64,000 nucleotides of DNA from Phocoena phocoena (GCF_963924675.1 NC_089221.1:136566263-136630262), one strand, 5' to 3'. Shown: positions 20,096 through 31,884, counted from the first letter of the stretch. A program made the numbers and translations. Notes: a model not told the origin generated them from the letters alone.

Positions 20096-20874
20096 CTTCT
20101 AGAGGAATGCATGGAGGGCCTTATCCCCAAACCAAAGTTCAGACCCTCCTTGACCGTTTGCCCCTTTGCTTCCTCCCAGAATGCCTCATCCCCTGCTTGG
20201 TCCATAGTGCTGCCAGCCTGTGGTTATTGGAACCTGGTCTGCCAGACCAAATGGAGGAAGTCTGCCAGGCAGATGTGGAACCCAAAAGAGGAACTTCACC
20301 AACTGCTGTGGACAGCTCTAGCACTTCATGCCCCCGTGGACTTTTGGGGAAGTATTTTTGTGGCTCACCAGTCTCTCATTAGGCAAAGGTCACTTGTCCT
20401 GTCTTGGCCTTCTCTACTGGTGGAAAGTACGGCTGGGAGATTTGGAATGGTTGCTGTTTGACTTTGATTCTTAGCACGACTGTCACCATGAGCTTTTTTG
20501 GTAAGATCACAAGCTGAAGTTTGTTGTTGAGGATTGCAGGATTCCTTCTAATCTTTGGGAACGTTTTGAATCATAACTGGCAGTGGCTTTCTGATGGCAA
20601 CTTGAGCAAGCTCAGGGGGAGAAGCTATCACCCTCTCTCACACGAATATGACTTTGGGTAAATTACCTTGAACTCTTTACCTAGGGGTGTAATCTACATT
20701 CTTTCTGAGCCCTGATTTATAGTGTAAACATTTTTCTTCTTATCTTAATGAATAGAAGTAACGTTTTCTGCTCCATCCTTCTCTTAAAGTTGTAGATTCA
20801 CATGCATCTGTACAAAATGCTACAGAAAAATCCTGTGTACTTTTTTACCCAGTCTTCCCTAATGGTAACATTCT
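20096..20874. other. No recognised feature
   Basis: Mixed unassigned sequence. Overlapping plus-strand frames of 107 and 127 codons (20059-20461) show no recognisable family or splice context. Confidence 0.45.
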
Positions 20875-23330
20875 TAAAGAGATTTAAAATTTGCTGAGGT
20901 ATAATTTAGATATGATAAAAATCACTCTTTTAAAGTGTACAGTTTGATGAGCTTTGACAAATATATACAGCTGCGTAACTGCTATCACAGTCAAAAGATA
21001 GAACATTTCTATCATCCCAAGAAGTTTCTTCATGCCTCTTTGTAGTTAACCCCCTCTCCCCATTCCCAGCCCCTAGAAACCACTCATCTGTTTTTTGTCC
21101 CTATACTTTTGCCTTTTCTAGACTGTCTTTTAAATGGAATCATACAGTATGTAGTCTTTTCTGTCTTTTTATTCACTTAGAATATTGCTTTTGAGATTCA
21201 TCCATGTTTCTGAATGAACCACTGGTTTGTTCCTTTTTATTGCTGAGTAGTATTCCACTATATGCCACAATTTGTTTACCCACTCACCAACTGATGGACG
21301 TTTGTGTTTTTTCCAGTTTGGGGCTATTAAGAATAAAGATACAATAAACATTCCTGTATAAATCTTTGGGAGGACGTATGTTTTCATTTCCCTTGGGTAA
21401 ATTCCTCAGAACAGAATTGCTGGGTTGTGTGGTTAATGTCAGGGTAATGCCAACCTGGTAAAACAGGTTGGAAAGTGTTTTTTCCTCTTTTATTTTTTGA
21501 AAGAGTTCATGTAGAATTGATACTGTATCTTCTTTAAATGTTAGGTAGAATTCCCTAGTAAAACTGGAGTTTTTCTTTGTGGGAAGGACTTTAACTATGA
21601 ATACAATCTCTTTAATAGATATAAGGCCACCCAAGTTTTCCCTTTCTTCTTGAATGAGTCTTAGTAAGGAATTTGTTTATTTCATCTATGTTATCAAATT
21701 TATTGTCAGGAAGTTGTTCATAAAATAACATTATCCTTCCTAACATCTGATAGATCTGCTGTGACAGTCCTTCTTCTATTCATAACATTGGTAATTTGGG
21801 TCTCTGTCCTTTTTTCTTGATCTGTATATATAGAGGTTTACCAATTTTATTGATCTTTCCAAAGCACCAGCTTTTGGTTTCATTGTTTTGCTTACTAATT
21901 TCTGTTTTCTATTTCAATGTTTTCTGCTCTTATCTTTATTATCTCCTTCCTTTTATTTACTTTGGGTTTAATTTGCTCTTAATTTTTTAGTTTCATAAGG
22001 TAGAAACTTAGATAATTGATTTTAGACCTTTCTTCTTTTCTAGTATGAGCATTTAATACCATCAATTCCTCTTTAAACACTGCTTTAGCTGGATCCTACA
22101 AATTTTTAAGATTTCTTATCATTTTAATTTAAACATATGTTTAATTTCCCTTGTTATTTCCTCTTTGACCTGTAGATTATTTAGAAGTGTTCTGTTTATT
22201 ACCCACATATTTAAGAATTTTCTTGGTGTCATTCTGTTGCTGATTTATAGTTGACCACCATTGTCATCAGAAAATATACCTTTCTGTATTTTTAATCCTT
22301 TTAAATTTATTGAGATTAGTTTTATGCCCCAGAATATGGTCTACGTTTGAATATTTCATGAACATTTGAAAAGAAAGTAAATTCTCTGAGATGAGGTATT
22401 CTATACATTAGGTCAAGTTGCTTGATAGTATTGTTCAAGTTATCTATATATTTAATAATTTTTGTCTAATTTTTCTATCAATTATTGACAAGAAAAAAGT
22501 TGAAATTTCCAACTATAATTGTTGATTTGTCTATTTCTCTTATTGGCCATGATCTGTTCACATACTTCATCTGCCCCATTCTCTCTCTTCTTCTGGCACT
22601 CAGTTTCATTTATGTTGGGCAATTTGATATGGTCTCACAGCTCCTGGGTGTTTTCCCACTGATTGTTCTTCTCTTTTCATATTTGTAAAAATAACCTCTA
22701 TCTTTAAATTCACTTATCCTTTCTTCTGCTGTGTCCCATTTGTTGACAAGACTGCCTGGGCAGTTCTTCATCTCTGATGTTGTGTTTTCATGTTTAGCAT
22801 TTCCATCTGACACTTTTTTAATAGCTTCCATCTCTTTGCTGAAATTCCCCATGATCCATACATTTCGTCCACCTTTTTATTTATTTTATTTATTTATTTT
22901 TTGTGGTACACGGGCCTCTCACTGTTGTGGCCTCTCCCGTTGCAGAGCACAGGCTCCGGACACGCAGGCTCAGCGGCCATGGCTCATGGGCCCAGCTGCT
23001 CCGCGGCCTGTGGGATCTTCCCGGACCGGGGCACGAACCCATGTCCCCTGCATTGGCAGGTGGACTCTCAACCACTGCGCCACCAGGGAAGCCCTCGTGC
23101 ACCTTTTTAATGCTAAGTCCTTTAACATGTTCATTAGAGTAGTTATAATGTCCCTGTCTGATGCTTCTAACATCTAGGTTATTTCTGGGTCTGGTTCTGT
23201 TGCATATTTTATCTCTTGACAGGAGGGTATTTTTTTTTTCTTGCTTCTTTGTGTCTCTTATTATTTTCAATAAAGTGCTGAACATTCTGGGTAAAAGAAC
23301 AATAGAGACAGAGATAAATAACATATGATG
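20875..23330 (-). mobile_element. Long L1M-type LINE, minus strand, decayed
   Basis: 3' UTR at left (CTTTTAAAGTGTACAGTTTG), ORF2 C-terminal region (the reading near 21387 includes a degraded EYYSAIKRN motif). Then reversed RT/endonuclease-region sequence (GATCTTTCCAAAGCACCAGC, GCCCCAGAATATGGTCTACG, TTGTCTATTTCTCTTATTGG) and upstream sequence to about 23330. A deletion near 21440-21480 joins the C-terminal region to sequence further upstream. The SINE at 22881-23095 interrupts it. Confidence 0.82.
22881..23095 (-). mobile_element. CHR SINE, short-bodied young type
   Basis: Minus copy with reversed tail TTATTTTATTTATTTATTTT and complete body. TSD CGTCCACCTTTTTA (22866-22879) matches CGTGCACCTTTTTA (23096-23109) with one mismatch. 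Confidence 0.92.
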
Positions 23331-23331
23331 C

Positions 23332-23544
23332 GGGCTTCCCTGGTGGCGCAGCGGTTGAGAGTCTGCCTGCCGATGCAGGGGACACGGGTTCGTGCCCCGG
23401 TCCGGGAAGATCCCACATGCTGCGGAACGCCTGGGCCCGTGAGCCATGGCCGCTGAGCCTGCACGTCTGGAGCCTGTGCTCGGCAACGGGAGAGGCCACA
23501 ACAGTGAGAGGCCTGTGTACTGCAAAAAAAAAAAAAAAAAAAAA
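23332..23544 (+). mobile_element. CHR SINE, short-bodied young type
   Basis: Complete plus copy with A-rich tail (about 22 A). A short TSD ATGATGC lies at 23325-23331 and 23545-23551. Body matches the 9441-9650 copy with scattered differences. Confidence 0.92.
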
Positions 23545-23599
23545 ATGATGCCCAGAATGGCTTATGTGCCATGGAATTTATTAGTATTTAAAACGCTTT

Positions 23600-23730
23600 T
23601 TGGCCATCCAAGGTGGGTATTATTATTCTCCCATTTTAAAGGTGAGGAAGGGGTGGGGAGGGGAGGACAGCAACACAGTGCCAGGGATGAACTTGGTTTT
23701 GAATTATGGCTATGTGGCTGATCCCTTCCC
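23600..23730 (-). mobile_element. MIR SINE fragment
   Basis: Reversed MIR: CCAAGGTGGGTATTATTATT, CTCCCATTTTAAAGGTGAGG, GAACTTGGTTTTGAATTATG. Confidence 0.6.
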
Positions 23731-24461
23731 TAACTGTTATGTGGGATCTGGTGGCACTGGGAAGCATGTCTGTGGAGCGGTAAAGACTGGAGGCTGGGAG
23801 GCCAGTCACACCTGTCCCAGCAGTGCAGGGTGTGGTGTTAAATGCCCACCAGGGATCATTAATTCAAACGCTTAGAGTATACATGGCTCATTTAAGTGAA
23901 TACACGTAGGCAGAAATATACGGCTCAGTATTAAAGACAAACTAGGGAGTGATGGGGACCGTGGTGAACTGGATGCACATGCTCCTTTCCAGAAGGACAG
24001 CTGTGACTCAGTTCTGGCTGACCGTGCCAGGTGCAAAACCAAGATTAGTGTTAGCAGTTCTTGTGATGTTTTGATGGAAGCCAGAAATCTGAACTTAAAT
24101 GTGAAGTATCCTGATTTTAAAGGTTGGCCACAGGTGTAATTTTTAAAAATGTTTATTTAGGCCATACCATGAGGATTAAGCAAAACATGTCTGTAGGCTG
24201 TCAGCCTATAGGCCACACAAGCCTGGGTGGTGGCAGAGAGACTGCCCAGGTACTGCTTCAACTGTGGACATGCAGTTTTACCAGGCATGTTTTTGGTCAA
24301 AGGGCTAAATGGCAGACTCCAGAGCATTTTCTATCAACATGAGACCATTCATTAGGTTTACTCATGGCTTTAGACTTTGCCAGCCTGGAGGTACATCTGT
24401 GTTTACTTTGATATCAATACCTGCCTTACTCCATATTTCATTTTTCTTTCTTTTTCATTGG
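23731..24461. other. No recognised feature
   Basis: Unassigned mixed sequence. No coding or RNA gene is supported. Confidence 0.5.
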
Positions 24462-24538
24462 CAGATTCTTTTTTTTGAATTGAAGTATAGTTGATTTAGA
24501 ATGTTGTGTTAGTTTCTGGTGTACAGCAAGTGATTCAG

Positions 24539-24612
<74 letters not shown>

Positions 24613-25360
24613 GTGTACATTCTTTTTCAGATTCTCTTCCATTATAGATTATTATAAGATATTCAATATAGTTCCCTGTGCTATATGGTAGGATCTTATT
24701 GTTTATCTATTTTTAATATAATGGTGTGTATCTGTTAATCCCAAGCTCCTAATTTATTCCTCCCCTGCCTTTCCCCTTTGGTAACCATAAGTTTGTTTTC
24801 TATGTCTGTGAGTCTGTTTTATAAATAATTTCATTTGTATCATTTTTTTTAGATTCCACATATAAGTGATAGCATATGATATTTGGCTTTCTCTGTCTGA
24901 CTTACTTCCCTTAGTATGATAATCTCTAGGTGCATCCATGTTGCTGCAAATGGCATTATTTCATTCTTTTAAATAGCTAAGTAGTATTCCATTGTGTATA
25001 CATACCACATCTTCTTTATCCATTCATCTGTTGATGGACACATAAGTTGTTTCCATATCTTGGCTATTTGTAAATAATGCTGCTATGAACATTGGGGTGC
25101 ATGTATCTTTTAGAATTATAGGTTTCATCTTTTCTGGATATATGCCCAGGAAGGGGAATCTCCATACTGTTTTCCATAGTGGCTGCACCAATTTACATTC
25201 CCAACAGTGTAGGAAGGTTCCCTTTTCTCCACACCCTCTACAGCGTAATCAAATTTGTAGACATATTGGTGATGGCTATTCTGACCAGTGTGAAGTGATA
25301 CCTCACTATGGTTTTGATTTGCATTTCTCTAATGATTAGTGATGTTATGACTTGCTCCAT
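24462..25360 (-). mobile_element. L1 3' end and ORF2 C-terminal region
   Basis: Minus L1: TTGAATTGAAGTATAGTTGA, TTCCCTGTGCTATATGGTAG, AGATTCCACATATAAGTGAT, TATTCCATTGTGTATACATA, CATCTGTTGATGGACACATA, GAACATTGGGGTGCATGTAT, GTGAAGTGATACCTCACTAT. The 3' UTR type is the intermediate-age form common in artiodactyls and whales. A compound dinucleotide repeat has expanded inside the 3' UTR. Confidence 0.9.
24540..24607 (+). repeat. Compound (TA)n(CA)n microsatellite
   Basis: About 17 TA units (24540-24574) run directly into about 16 AC units (24575-24607), then ATATATG. It lies in the L1 3' UTR. Confidence 0.97.
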
Positions 25361-25433
25361 CTTTCTACTTGTCTCCTACAGTCTCTCCCCAAGGGTGGCT
25401 GTTAGCCCATGTATGCTCTGAGTAAGACAGTTT

Positions 25434-25672
25434 GAGAAAAGCATTGTAGCATAGTGGTTCATAGTTTGGTTTGCTTCTTTGATCTTCCATTTTCCACCTT
25501 TGTCAGAGGATATGTTGTTACTCTCTTTGTACCAGTTACTTATCTATAAAATAGGAATAATTTGACCTACCTCCAAGGATGGTTGTGAGAATTATAAAAG
25601 ATAAATATTGAGGGCTTGGAAAAATATCTGACATATAGTAAGTGCTCTACAAATGTTAGCTATTATCGTTTA
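25434..25672 (+). mobile_element. MIR SINE, nearly complete
   Basis: Plus MIR: GCATTGTAGCATAGTGGTTC, TACTCTCTTTGTACCAGTTA, CTATAAAATAGGAATAATTT, ACCTACCTCCAAGGATGGTT, GTGAGAATTATAAAAGATAA, AGTGCTCTACAAATGTTAGC. Confidence 0.85.
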
Positions 25673-25784
25673 TATTTCTTCCTTCTTGGCCCTTCTATTG
25701 GAGGCATCTATCTTCTGTTTCTGAATTATTGGCCCCCTGGGAGAATTCACTTGGTGTTGCCCAGAACCCTCAGGATGCCAAGGC

Positions 25785-26790
25785 TGCATTTATTAATTCA
25801 TTCAAAATATCCATCAAGACCTGCAGGTGCAGTTCTGTTCCAGGCATTGGAGAGTTGTCAGTGTTGCACACAATAGAAGGAGCTTGCATTTTAGAGCACA
25901 AGACTGACAATAATTGTGAAAACAAAGAAATGAGTGAAACTATTTCCAAGTGCTTATTGTTATGAAGAAAAAGAAAATGGTGATGTGATAGAGAATGAAC
26001 AAGTGGCTACTTTATTTTTTATTTTTAAAATTTTAAAAATACTTATTTATTTATTGCTGCATTGGGTCTTTGTTGCTGCACGCAGGCTTTCTCTAGCTGT
26101 GGTGAGCGGGGGCTATTCTTTGTTGTGGAGCACGGGCTCTAGGCGAGCGGGCTTCAGTAGTTGTGACACACGGGCTCAGTAGTTGTGGCTTGTGGGCTCT
26201 AGAGTGCAGGCTCAGTAGTTGTGGCACATGGGCTTAGTTGCTCTGTGGCACATGGGATCTTCCTGGACCAGGGATCAAACCCATGTCCCCTGTATTGGCA
26301 GGCACATTCTTAACCACTGCGCCACCAGGGAAGCCCCAATAGGTGGCTACTTTAGATTGAGTGCTCAAGAAAGGCCACTCTGAGGAGTATCATTTGACAT
26401 GCGGTTTGAATGACAAGAAAATACCTTTTCATTTAAAAATCTAGGGGAAGAGTGTTTCAGGCTAGTGAAATAGCAAGTACAAAGGCCCTGAGGCAGGATT
26501 GAGCTTGGTTTGTCCAGGCAACAGGCAATAGGTCAGAGTGGCTCAGAGATTAAGGGGATAGGAGGAAAGGAGATGAGGTCACTGAGCTAGCCAGGAACCA
26601 TACCACACAGGCTTGGTAGACCAAGGCAAAGATTTTGGTTATATTTTAAGTCCTAGGTGGAGGGTTTGAAGCACAGGAGTGACAAGACTTTATTTATATT
26701 TCAGATGACTCACTCTTGCTGCAGCATGGAAAGATGGATTGGAGGGGAAGCAGAAAGGCCATCAGCCTCACTGTGAACTACTGTGGAATA
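25785..26790 (-). mobile_element. L2 LINE, long fragment split by a SINE
   Basis: Reversed L2. 3' end TTATTAATTCATTCAAAATA and TTCCAGGCATTGGAGAGTTG. After the SINE: AAAGGCCACTCTGAGGAGTA, GCAAGTACAAAGGCCCTGAG, GGAGATGAGGTCACTGAGCT, CACAGGAGTGACAAGACTTT, GGATTGGAGGGGAAGCAGAA. Collinear over nearly 700 bases without the SINE. Confidence 0.85.
26015..26342 (-). mobile_element. CHR SINE, long-bodied type
   Basis: Minus copy: reversed tail TTTTTATTTTTAAAATTTTA, body GGCTTTCTCTAGCTGTGGTG and head end CCACCAGGGAAGCCCC. TSD GTGGCTACTTTA (12 bp, perfect) is at 26003-26014 and 26343-26354. Confidence 0.93.
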
Positions 26791-26837
26791 GGCAAGGGAG
26801 GTAAGGGAGAATGGCTCTTTCCTAAGCTGTTTTTTCT

Positions 26838-26985
26838 TATTCATTCATTCATTCATTCATCCATCATTCAGTGGCTCTTTCTTGAGTGTCTGTTATGTGT
26901 CAGCAGTGTGTTAGGCCCTGGGACTACACTGATATATGATATTGTCATGAACTTTGCTACCATTGAACTTTCAATCAAATGTGCC
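26838..26985 (-). mobile_element. L2 3' end with (TTCA)n tail
   Basis: ATTCATTCATTCATTCATCC followed by GTGGCTCTTTCTTGAGTGTC and GTTAGGCCCTGGGACTACAC is the reversed L2 3' end with its TTCA tail expanded (26839-26862). Confidence 0.75.
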
Positions 26986-28050
26986 TCTTGGTTTCCTGGG
27001 TCCTCACACAGTGCTGTCTGTACACATGATCTTTAGTGAACATTAATCCTAGAGTGGTTCATCTCAACCACATGCATCTTCATGTGGGCTCACCACTGGA
27101 GCGAATAACCACGTAGGATTCTTTCCTCTGTAGACACCCGCAACATCCTACCTCTCTCGGCAAAACGCAAGGGATGCAAAGGGGGGCATGCAAAACGGAT
27201 AAGGCGGGAGAAGGAGACCTCTGAGCTTATGTGCCAGAAGCCTAGAACCTCCTGGAAGCCTGAATGCGTTTGTGAGGATCAGGTTACCCGGGCCTCTACC
27301 TCCAGGGGAACATGGAGGGAATTACAGATCGTAAAGGTGACTTTTCTTTCTGGGCTGTTCTCAGTAAGGTCATGTTTTTTTTTTTTTTTTAGAGAATTTT
27401 TTTAAGGTAGTGAAACAACATTGCCTAGTATGGAGAGCGCTTTTTCAGATTTAATTCACAACCACAGGCTCTCGTGTGAAATTCAGGGTGTAACCACATT
27501 TCTCAAATGGTAAAGAAAATGGACAATCAGCTTTTTTCAAATGAAACCAAGCACCTAATAACTGTCTTTCACTATGTGATAGGCCTGTGAAACAAACTCC
27601 CAAGAAAGTCTGCTGGGTGGGCTAAACTCCTCGATATCTTCTTTACAGAATAGAAATGTCAGTTACAATTTTTCATGGACAGAGGGAGGTTCAAGTTCAA
27701 GGAAGCAGTGGGGAGTGGAACAATGATTTAGGAGGTTCTGAGTGTCTTTGGAATGAACACAAAGAGGAAAATACTAGGAAAAGGACAGGTGGAAAATCAG
27801 TTGAAGCCAGTTCCAGAATTTTTCTCACGGCAATGGAATCCTTTTTTCAGAATATTCTTCAGAGACCCAACATGAAAAAGAGAAAAAATAGGATCTGTTT
27901 TGAAAGTGGGAGAGTAAGTAGGGCTCAACCTGTTGCCATCCACCACACACCTCTGCATCCCTGGCAAGTGTTAGAGCCTCAGACCTTCAAGGAACCCAGC
28001 TGGAACCTTATTGACTTAAACCACAATACAGAACAAAGACTGTGTTAATT
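26986..28050. other. No recognised feature; contains a T18 run and one 130-codon frame
   Basis: A T-run lies at about 27374-27391. A plus-strand frame of 130 codons (27656-28048) has no recognisable domain and no initiation or splice context that I would trust. Confidence 0.45.
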
Positions 28051-28054
28051 TAAA

Positions 28055-28430
28055 TTTTATTTAGAGTATACCATATGCTAGGCAAGTTGCTAACAAAACA
28101 GTTTACATAACACAGTGTTACCCTTGACCCCATGAAATGAGTATTGTTACACCTGTTGTCAAGATGAGGAAACTGAGGTTCAGGGTGGCCAGATCATATG
28201 GCCAAACTTACACAGTTGCTAAGTGGCAAATCTTGGCTTCAAACTCAAAGCTGATACCAAAGATTCTGCTTTTTTTTTTTTTTTTTGCCACGCAGCATGG
28301 CATGTGGGATCCCAGTTCCCTGAACAGGGATCTAACCCATGTCCTCTGTGGTGGGACTTAACCACTGGACTGCCAGGAAAGTCCCCAGAGCTTCTGCTTT
28401 TAACTAGTAAATTCTCCTAGCTCTCTCTCT
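28055..28430 (-). mobile_element. MIR SINE fragment split by a short SINE
   Basis: Reversed MIR: ACACCTGTTGTCAAGATGAG, GAAACTGAGGTTCAGGGTGG, ACACAGTTGCTAAGTGGCAA, then (after 28274-28388) CTTCTGCTTTTAACTAGTAA. Confidence 0.78.
28274..28388 (-). mobile_element. Short tRNA-derived SINE (CHR/Bov-tA-like)
   Basis: Minus copy of about 115 bp with T tail, GGCATGTGGGATCCCAGTTC and head end ACTGCCAGGAAAGTCCC. TSD AGATTCTGCTTTT (28261-28273) matches AGCTTCTGCTTTT (28389-28401) with one mismatch. Same short class as 1690-1797. Confidence 0.82.
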
Positions 28431-28494
28431 TTGACAGATTTCTTCAGTTCTCATCAGGAGCACAAGCCTTTCCAGGAATGTTTACAGAAAGGAG

Positions 28495-28560
28495 ACAGGG
28501 AGGAGGAGAAGGAGGAAGAAAGAGGAATGTGGAGGGAGGCAGAGGCAGAGGGAGAGTAGG
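28495..28560 (+). repeat. Purine-rich (GGA/GA) low-complexity tract
   Basis: Near-continuous G/A sequence such as GGAGGAGGAGAAGGAGGAAG with few pyrimidines. Confidence 0.8.
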
Positions 28561-28778
28561 ACTTAGACAAAGAGGAAGTTAGTGTAAGATGATAAAACCC
28601 AGGGAGCCAGCTGCTAAGCAGTGAAACTCCATGGAAAATCCAAAGAAAGATAATACCACGAGGAGAGAGAGAAAGAGGTGGGGTTCAGCTGTAAGGTCAT
28701 TGCTTACTAGTGACCAAAATGCCAAGATTTCAGCCAGGGCTGGACCCCCCTGGTTTCTATTGTGATCTGGTTGACTTA

Positions 28779-28826
28779 GTCATTGAAAGTCAAGTTAATG
28801 GTGTCATTGAAAGTCGAGTTAATGGT
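28779..28826 (+). repeat. 24-bp tandem duplication
   Basis: Two adjacent 24-bp units (28779-28802 and 28803-28826) differ at one base, GTCAAG versus GTCGAG. They lie in an 85-codon frame, which they extend by eight codons. I do not think that frame is a gene. Confidence 0.9.
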
Positions 28827-29514
28827 CACGAACAAACAGATCAGGAGACTGGCCCAGGGCACAGGAGTCCCACCAGTGGACCAGCTAATTGGAGCTGGGC
28901 AGTCCTTTTGGGCACCCAGCTCATGAGGCCAGACAGTGCCCAGCCCCTTGGTGGTGGCTTTCCATGATGTCAGAGGATCATTTTGCCCCTGTTGACTGAA
29001 GTTTTAGCTAGGTTGCTGAGATGACTGGCTGGGTTGGGCTCCGTGGGCTGACAATGAGCTGACCCAGGGGACAACCCAAAAGACAAGCATCTGACTGGGG
29101 GAGGCATTGTTCTTCAAAAGAATAAAGCAGGGAAAAGAAACTAGTGAGAAACCTCTTAGCTTGTTTGTTGTTACTGGTCTCTGCCATTGGCTGGTTCACT
29201 TGTGTGGAATCAGTGGCCAAAAGCAGTAGTATTGACACCATGCAGCACCCAGGTCATGGGTAGCATTGGCGGCATAGCTCCTACCGCTATTAGGAGTTGG
29301 CTGGGTAACTGGGTGACAGTTGTAGTGGAAGTGCCTGCCTTGAGTGATGAGGGGCAGATCACTTCCTGATTCTCTGCCTCCGTTCACCCTTCTGAAGCAC
29401 CATCATCACATGTGCTCCTTACGTACTTCTTTAGGTAAGGGATGTAGAGTCACAAGGCAAGAGTGTTGGAAAGCATCTTGAGTCTTCTGGGAAGAAAAGG
29501 AAAGAAACATTCAA
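28827..29514. other. No recognised feature
   Basis: Unassigned sequence of moderate GC content. Nothing supports a gene. Confidence 0.5.
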
Positions 29515-29655
29515 TGAGGACATACTGTATCCCAGGCAATTCACATGCCTTCTCTGATCAGATTTTTTTAAGGATAGGCAGTATTAACTCCATTTTATAA
29601 GAGATATTCAGAGGTTTCTAAGATTTGGAGAGATTGTATTGTCTGTCCAATTCTT
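29515..29655 (-). mobile_element. MIR SINE fragment
   Basis: Reversed MIR: TCACATGCCTTCTCTGATCA, GGCAGTATTAACTCCATTTT, ATAAGAGATATTCAGAGGTT. Confidence 0.6.
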
Positions 29656-30436
29656 CCACTCCTTTTTCCATCCCCTTCTCCTTTAGGTGCCTGTATACTT
29701 ATAGATGCTTAGCCCTAACCAAAGGGCACCAGGATAGGTACCAAAAGGTTGGACACTAGCCCTGGCAGGGCCACTCCATGGGCCAAGCAGATAACATGGC
29801 TATGGGTGGCAGTCAGGAAAAGGATAACAGGGAGAGGAGAGTGATAATGAAAAGTGCATATAAAGGCATTCAGCTGTGAGAAAAACACACCATTACACCG
29901 GTGAACAGGATAAATAAAGCCAGAGTTTTTCAGTTTACAGCATCCTGACTAGATCATCTCTTAGGTCATTTTGAGTTCCAATGTTTAATTTTTTTTGCCT
30001 CCCATCAAAACTAGCATATCCTTTTTCTATTCTCTTCAGGCTCTGCTTTCTGTTGGTAGAAGTGGGTGGTGGTAATGAGCTAATCAGATTAGCTAATCAC
30101 TACTGTGGGCAAATTAGCTAATGGGCAACTCTTCCCATGACTTAATGCCATAATTGGATTAAAGCACCTCCCTTCTGATCTTGACCTGGGGGACTGACAA
30201 ATGGTGGGAATTCACACTTCTATACCCAGAATCCCTGCAACTACACCCTGGGAACAGCACCCAGCACAGGGCTGAACAGGAACTGACATGTGACCCAGCT
30301 TTGTTTCCCTGCACTTATGGCATTAATAAAATGGCCAGAGCCTAATGATTAGACAAAAAACTCTGGTTTCCGTATTATGTGGTGGCCCCATAGTGGGTGG
30401 GAGGTGGCAGGGGTGGGGGAACCATGACAATTTTAA
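29656..30436. other. No recognised feature
   Basis: Mixed sequence. A locally repeated AGCTAAT motif (GAGCTAATCAGATTAGCTAA) lies at about 30075-30125. No named repeat or gene. Confidence 0.5.
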
Positions 30437-30710
30437 AGTCATTTTTCCCCAGTTTTATTGAGAAACAATTGGCATACAGCACCGTGTAAGTTTAAGGTAC
30501 ACAGCGTGATAGTTCAATTTACATAGATTGTGAAATGATTACCACAATAGGTTCAGCTAACATCTATCTTCTCATATAGATACAATAAAAAGAAAAGAAG
30601 AAAAGAGTAAAGGAAAAAAATTTCTCCTTGTGATGAGAACTCTTAGGATTTACTCACTCAACAACTTTTTTATGCTGTATACACTTGAGTGTAGAAAACA
30701 TTGTAATAAA
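30437..30710 (-). mobile_element. L1M 3' UTR fragment
   Basis: Reversed L1M 3' end: CAGTTTTATTGAGAAACAAT, GTGTAAGTTTAAGGTACACA, GATTGTGAAATGATTACCAC, CTTGTGATGAGAACTCTTAG. Confidence 0.82.
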
Positions 30711-30723
30711 TATAGAATGAGGG

Positions 30724-31026
30724 GGCTTCCCTGGTGGTGCAGTGGTTGAGAATCCGCCTGCCAATGCAGGGGACACGGGTTCGAGCCCTGGTCTGGGAAG
30801 ATCCCACATGCCGCGGAGCAACTGGGCCTGTGAGCCACAATTACTGAGCCTGTGCGTCTGGAGCCTGTGCTCCGCAACGGGAGGCTGAGATAGTGAGAGG
30901 CCTGTGCACTGCAATGAAGAGTGGCCACTGCTTGCCACAGCTAGAGAAAGCCCTCGCACAGAAACGAAGACCCAATACAGCCATAAATAAATAAATAAAA
31001 AGAAAATTATAAAAAATATATATATA
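30724..31026 (+). mobile_element. CHR SINE, long-bodied type
   Basis: Plus copy with B-box GGTTCGAGCCC, 3' body GAAGAGTGGCCACTGCTTGC and tail AAATAAATAAATAAAAAG plus a short TA run. A perfect 13-bp TSD, TATAGAATGAGGG, lies at 30711-30723 and 31027-31039. The middle (GGAGGCTGAGATAGTGAGAG) mixes features of the short- and long-bodied types. Confidence 0.93.
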
Positions 31027-31094
31027 TATAGAATGAGGGATCTGGACGGAATTTTCCATAATTGTGGAAGCTGAGGCCCCAGAAAAATGAACAC

Positions 31095-31300
31095 ATGCAC
31101 TATTTTGGGTTTGTATAATGTTTTACTGTTTACAAAAGGGCTTTCCTGTTCATCATGATATTTGATCCTCTTACCAACTCCCCATATGGAAACAGAGGTA
31201 GGCAGTATTATTTCCACTGTACAGATGAGGAAACTGATGTTCCCAGAGGTTGACTTTCCCAACAGCCAGTGCACTCATTGTCTTAGGGGCATTGGCATGG
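31095..31300 (-). mobile_element. MIR SINE fragment
   Basis: Reversed MIR: GTTCATCATGATATTTGATC, AGGTAGGCAGTATTATTTCC, ACTGTACAGATGAGGAAACT. Confidence 0.75.
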
Positions 31301-31884
31301 CAAGCCTTATACCTCATTGGCATCAACAGTCTTGTGGTTGGATTTCAGGTGTGGTGAGGAGAGGGTGGAGATGTAAGATAATTCCTCAAATTGCAGTACT
31401 TGGAGAGGCTGGCTATTTTGCACAAGCTGACAGCCAGCTCTGGTTCAGGTACTCTCCTGACTTCACTTACCAGGTTTAAATTGGCTTCTGGCCCTGGGTT
31501 TCCCAGGCATGGAAATGGCACCATCACTGCTTGAAGCAGAGGAGCAAGTGGAGCGCCTGGCACTCAGATGGCATTGCTCTCCCACACCTGAGCAGGTTGG
31601 AGGCTGGGTTGGTTCTCCCCAGTGTCTGCAGTTCATATGCTGGAGCCAACTTCTCTTCACGCTTTCCTTCGCCCTTCCCTTAATTCTGTGCCATGGAATC
31701 AGAAATGTCTGTTTCCTAACGTCATCTCTTTTGCCTCCATGGCAAGAAAGTCAGAGTTGGTCGAGGTCAATACAGTGACCCAGGTGCTGTGCTCCTGACA
31801 TCGGTACAGAGGCAAGCGGTACTTTGAGTTCACTCTTGAGGACCACACAGCTCAGTGGGATGGTTGGTCAACCACATAGCAAAG
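31301..31884. other. No recognised feature
   Basis: Overlapping frames up to 105 codons on both strands have no recognisable product. No repeat is assigned. Confidence 0.45.

Noticed and set aside
22890..23525. 211-codon minus-strand open frame
   Set aside because: It joins two SINEs and the L1 between them; not a gene.
30654..31274. 206-codon minus-strand open frame
   Set aside because: Most of it reads through a SINE and its tail.
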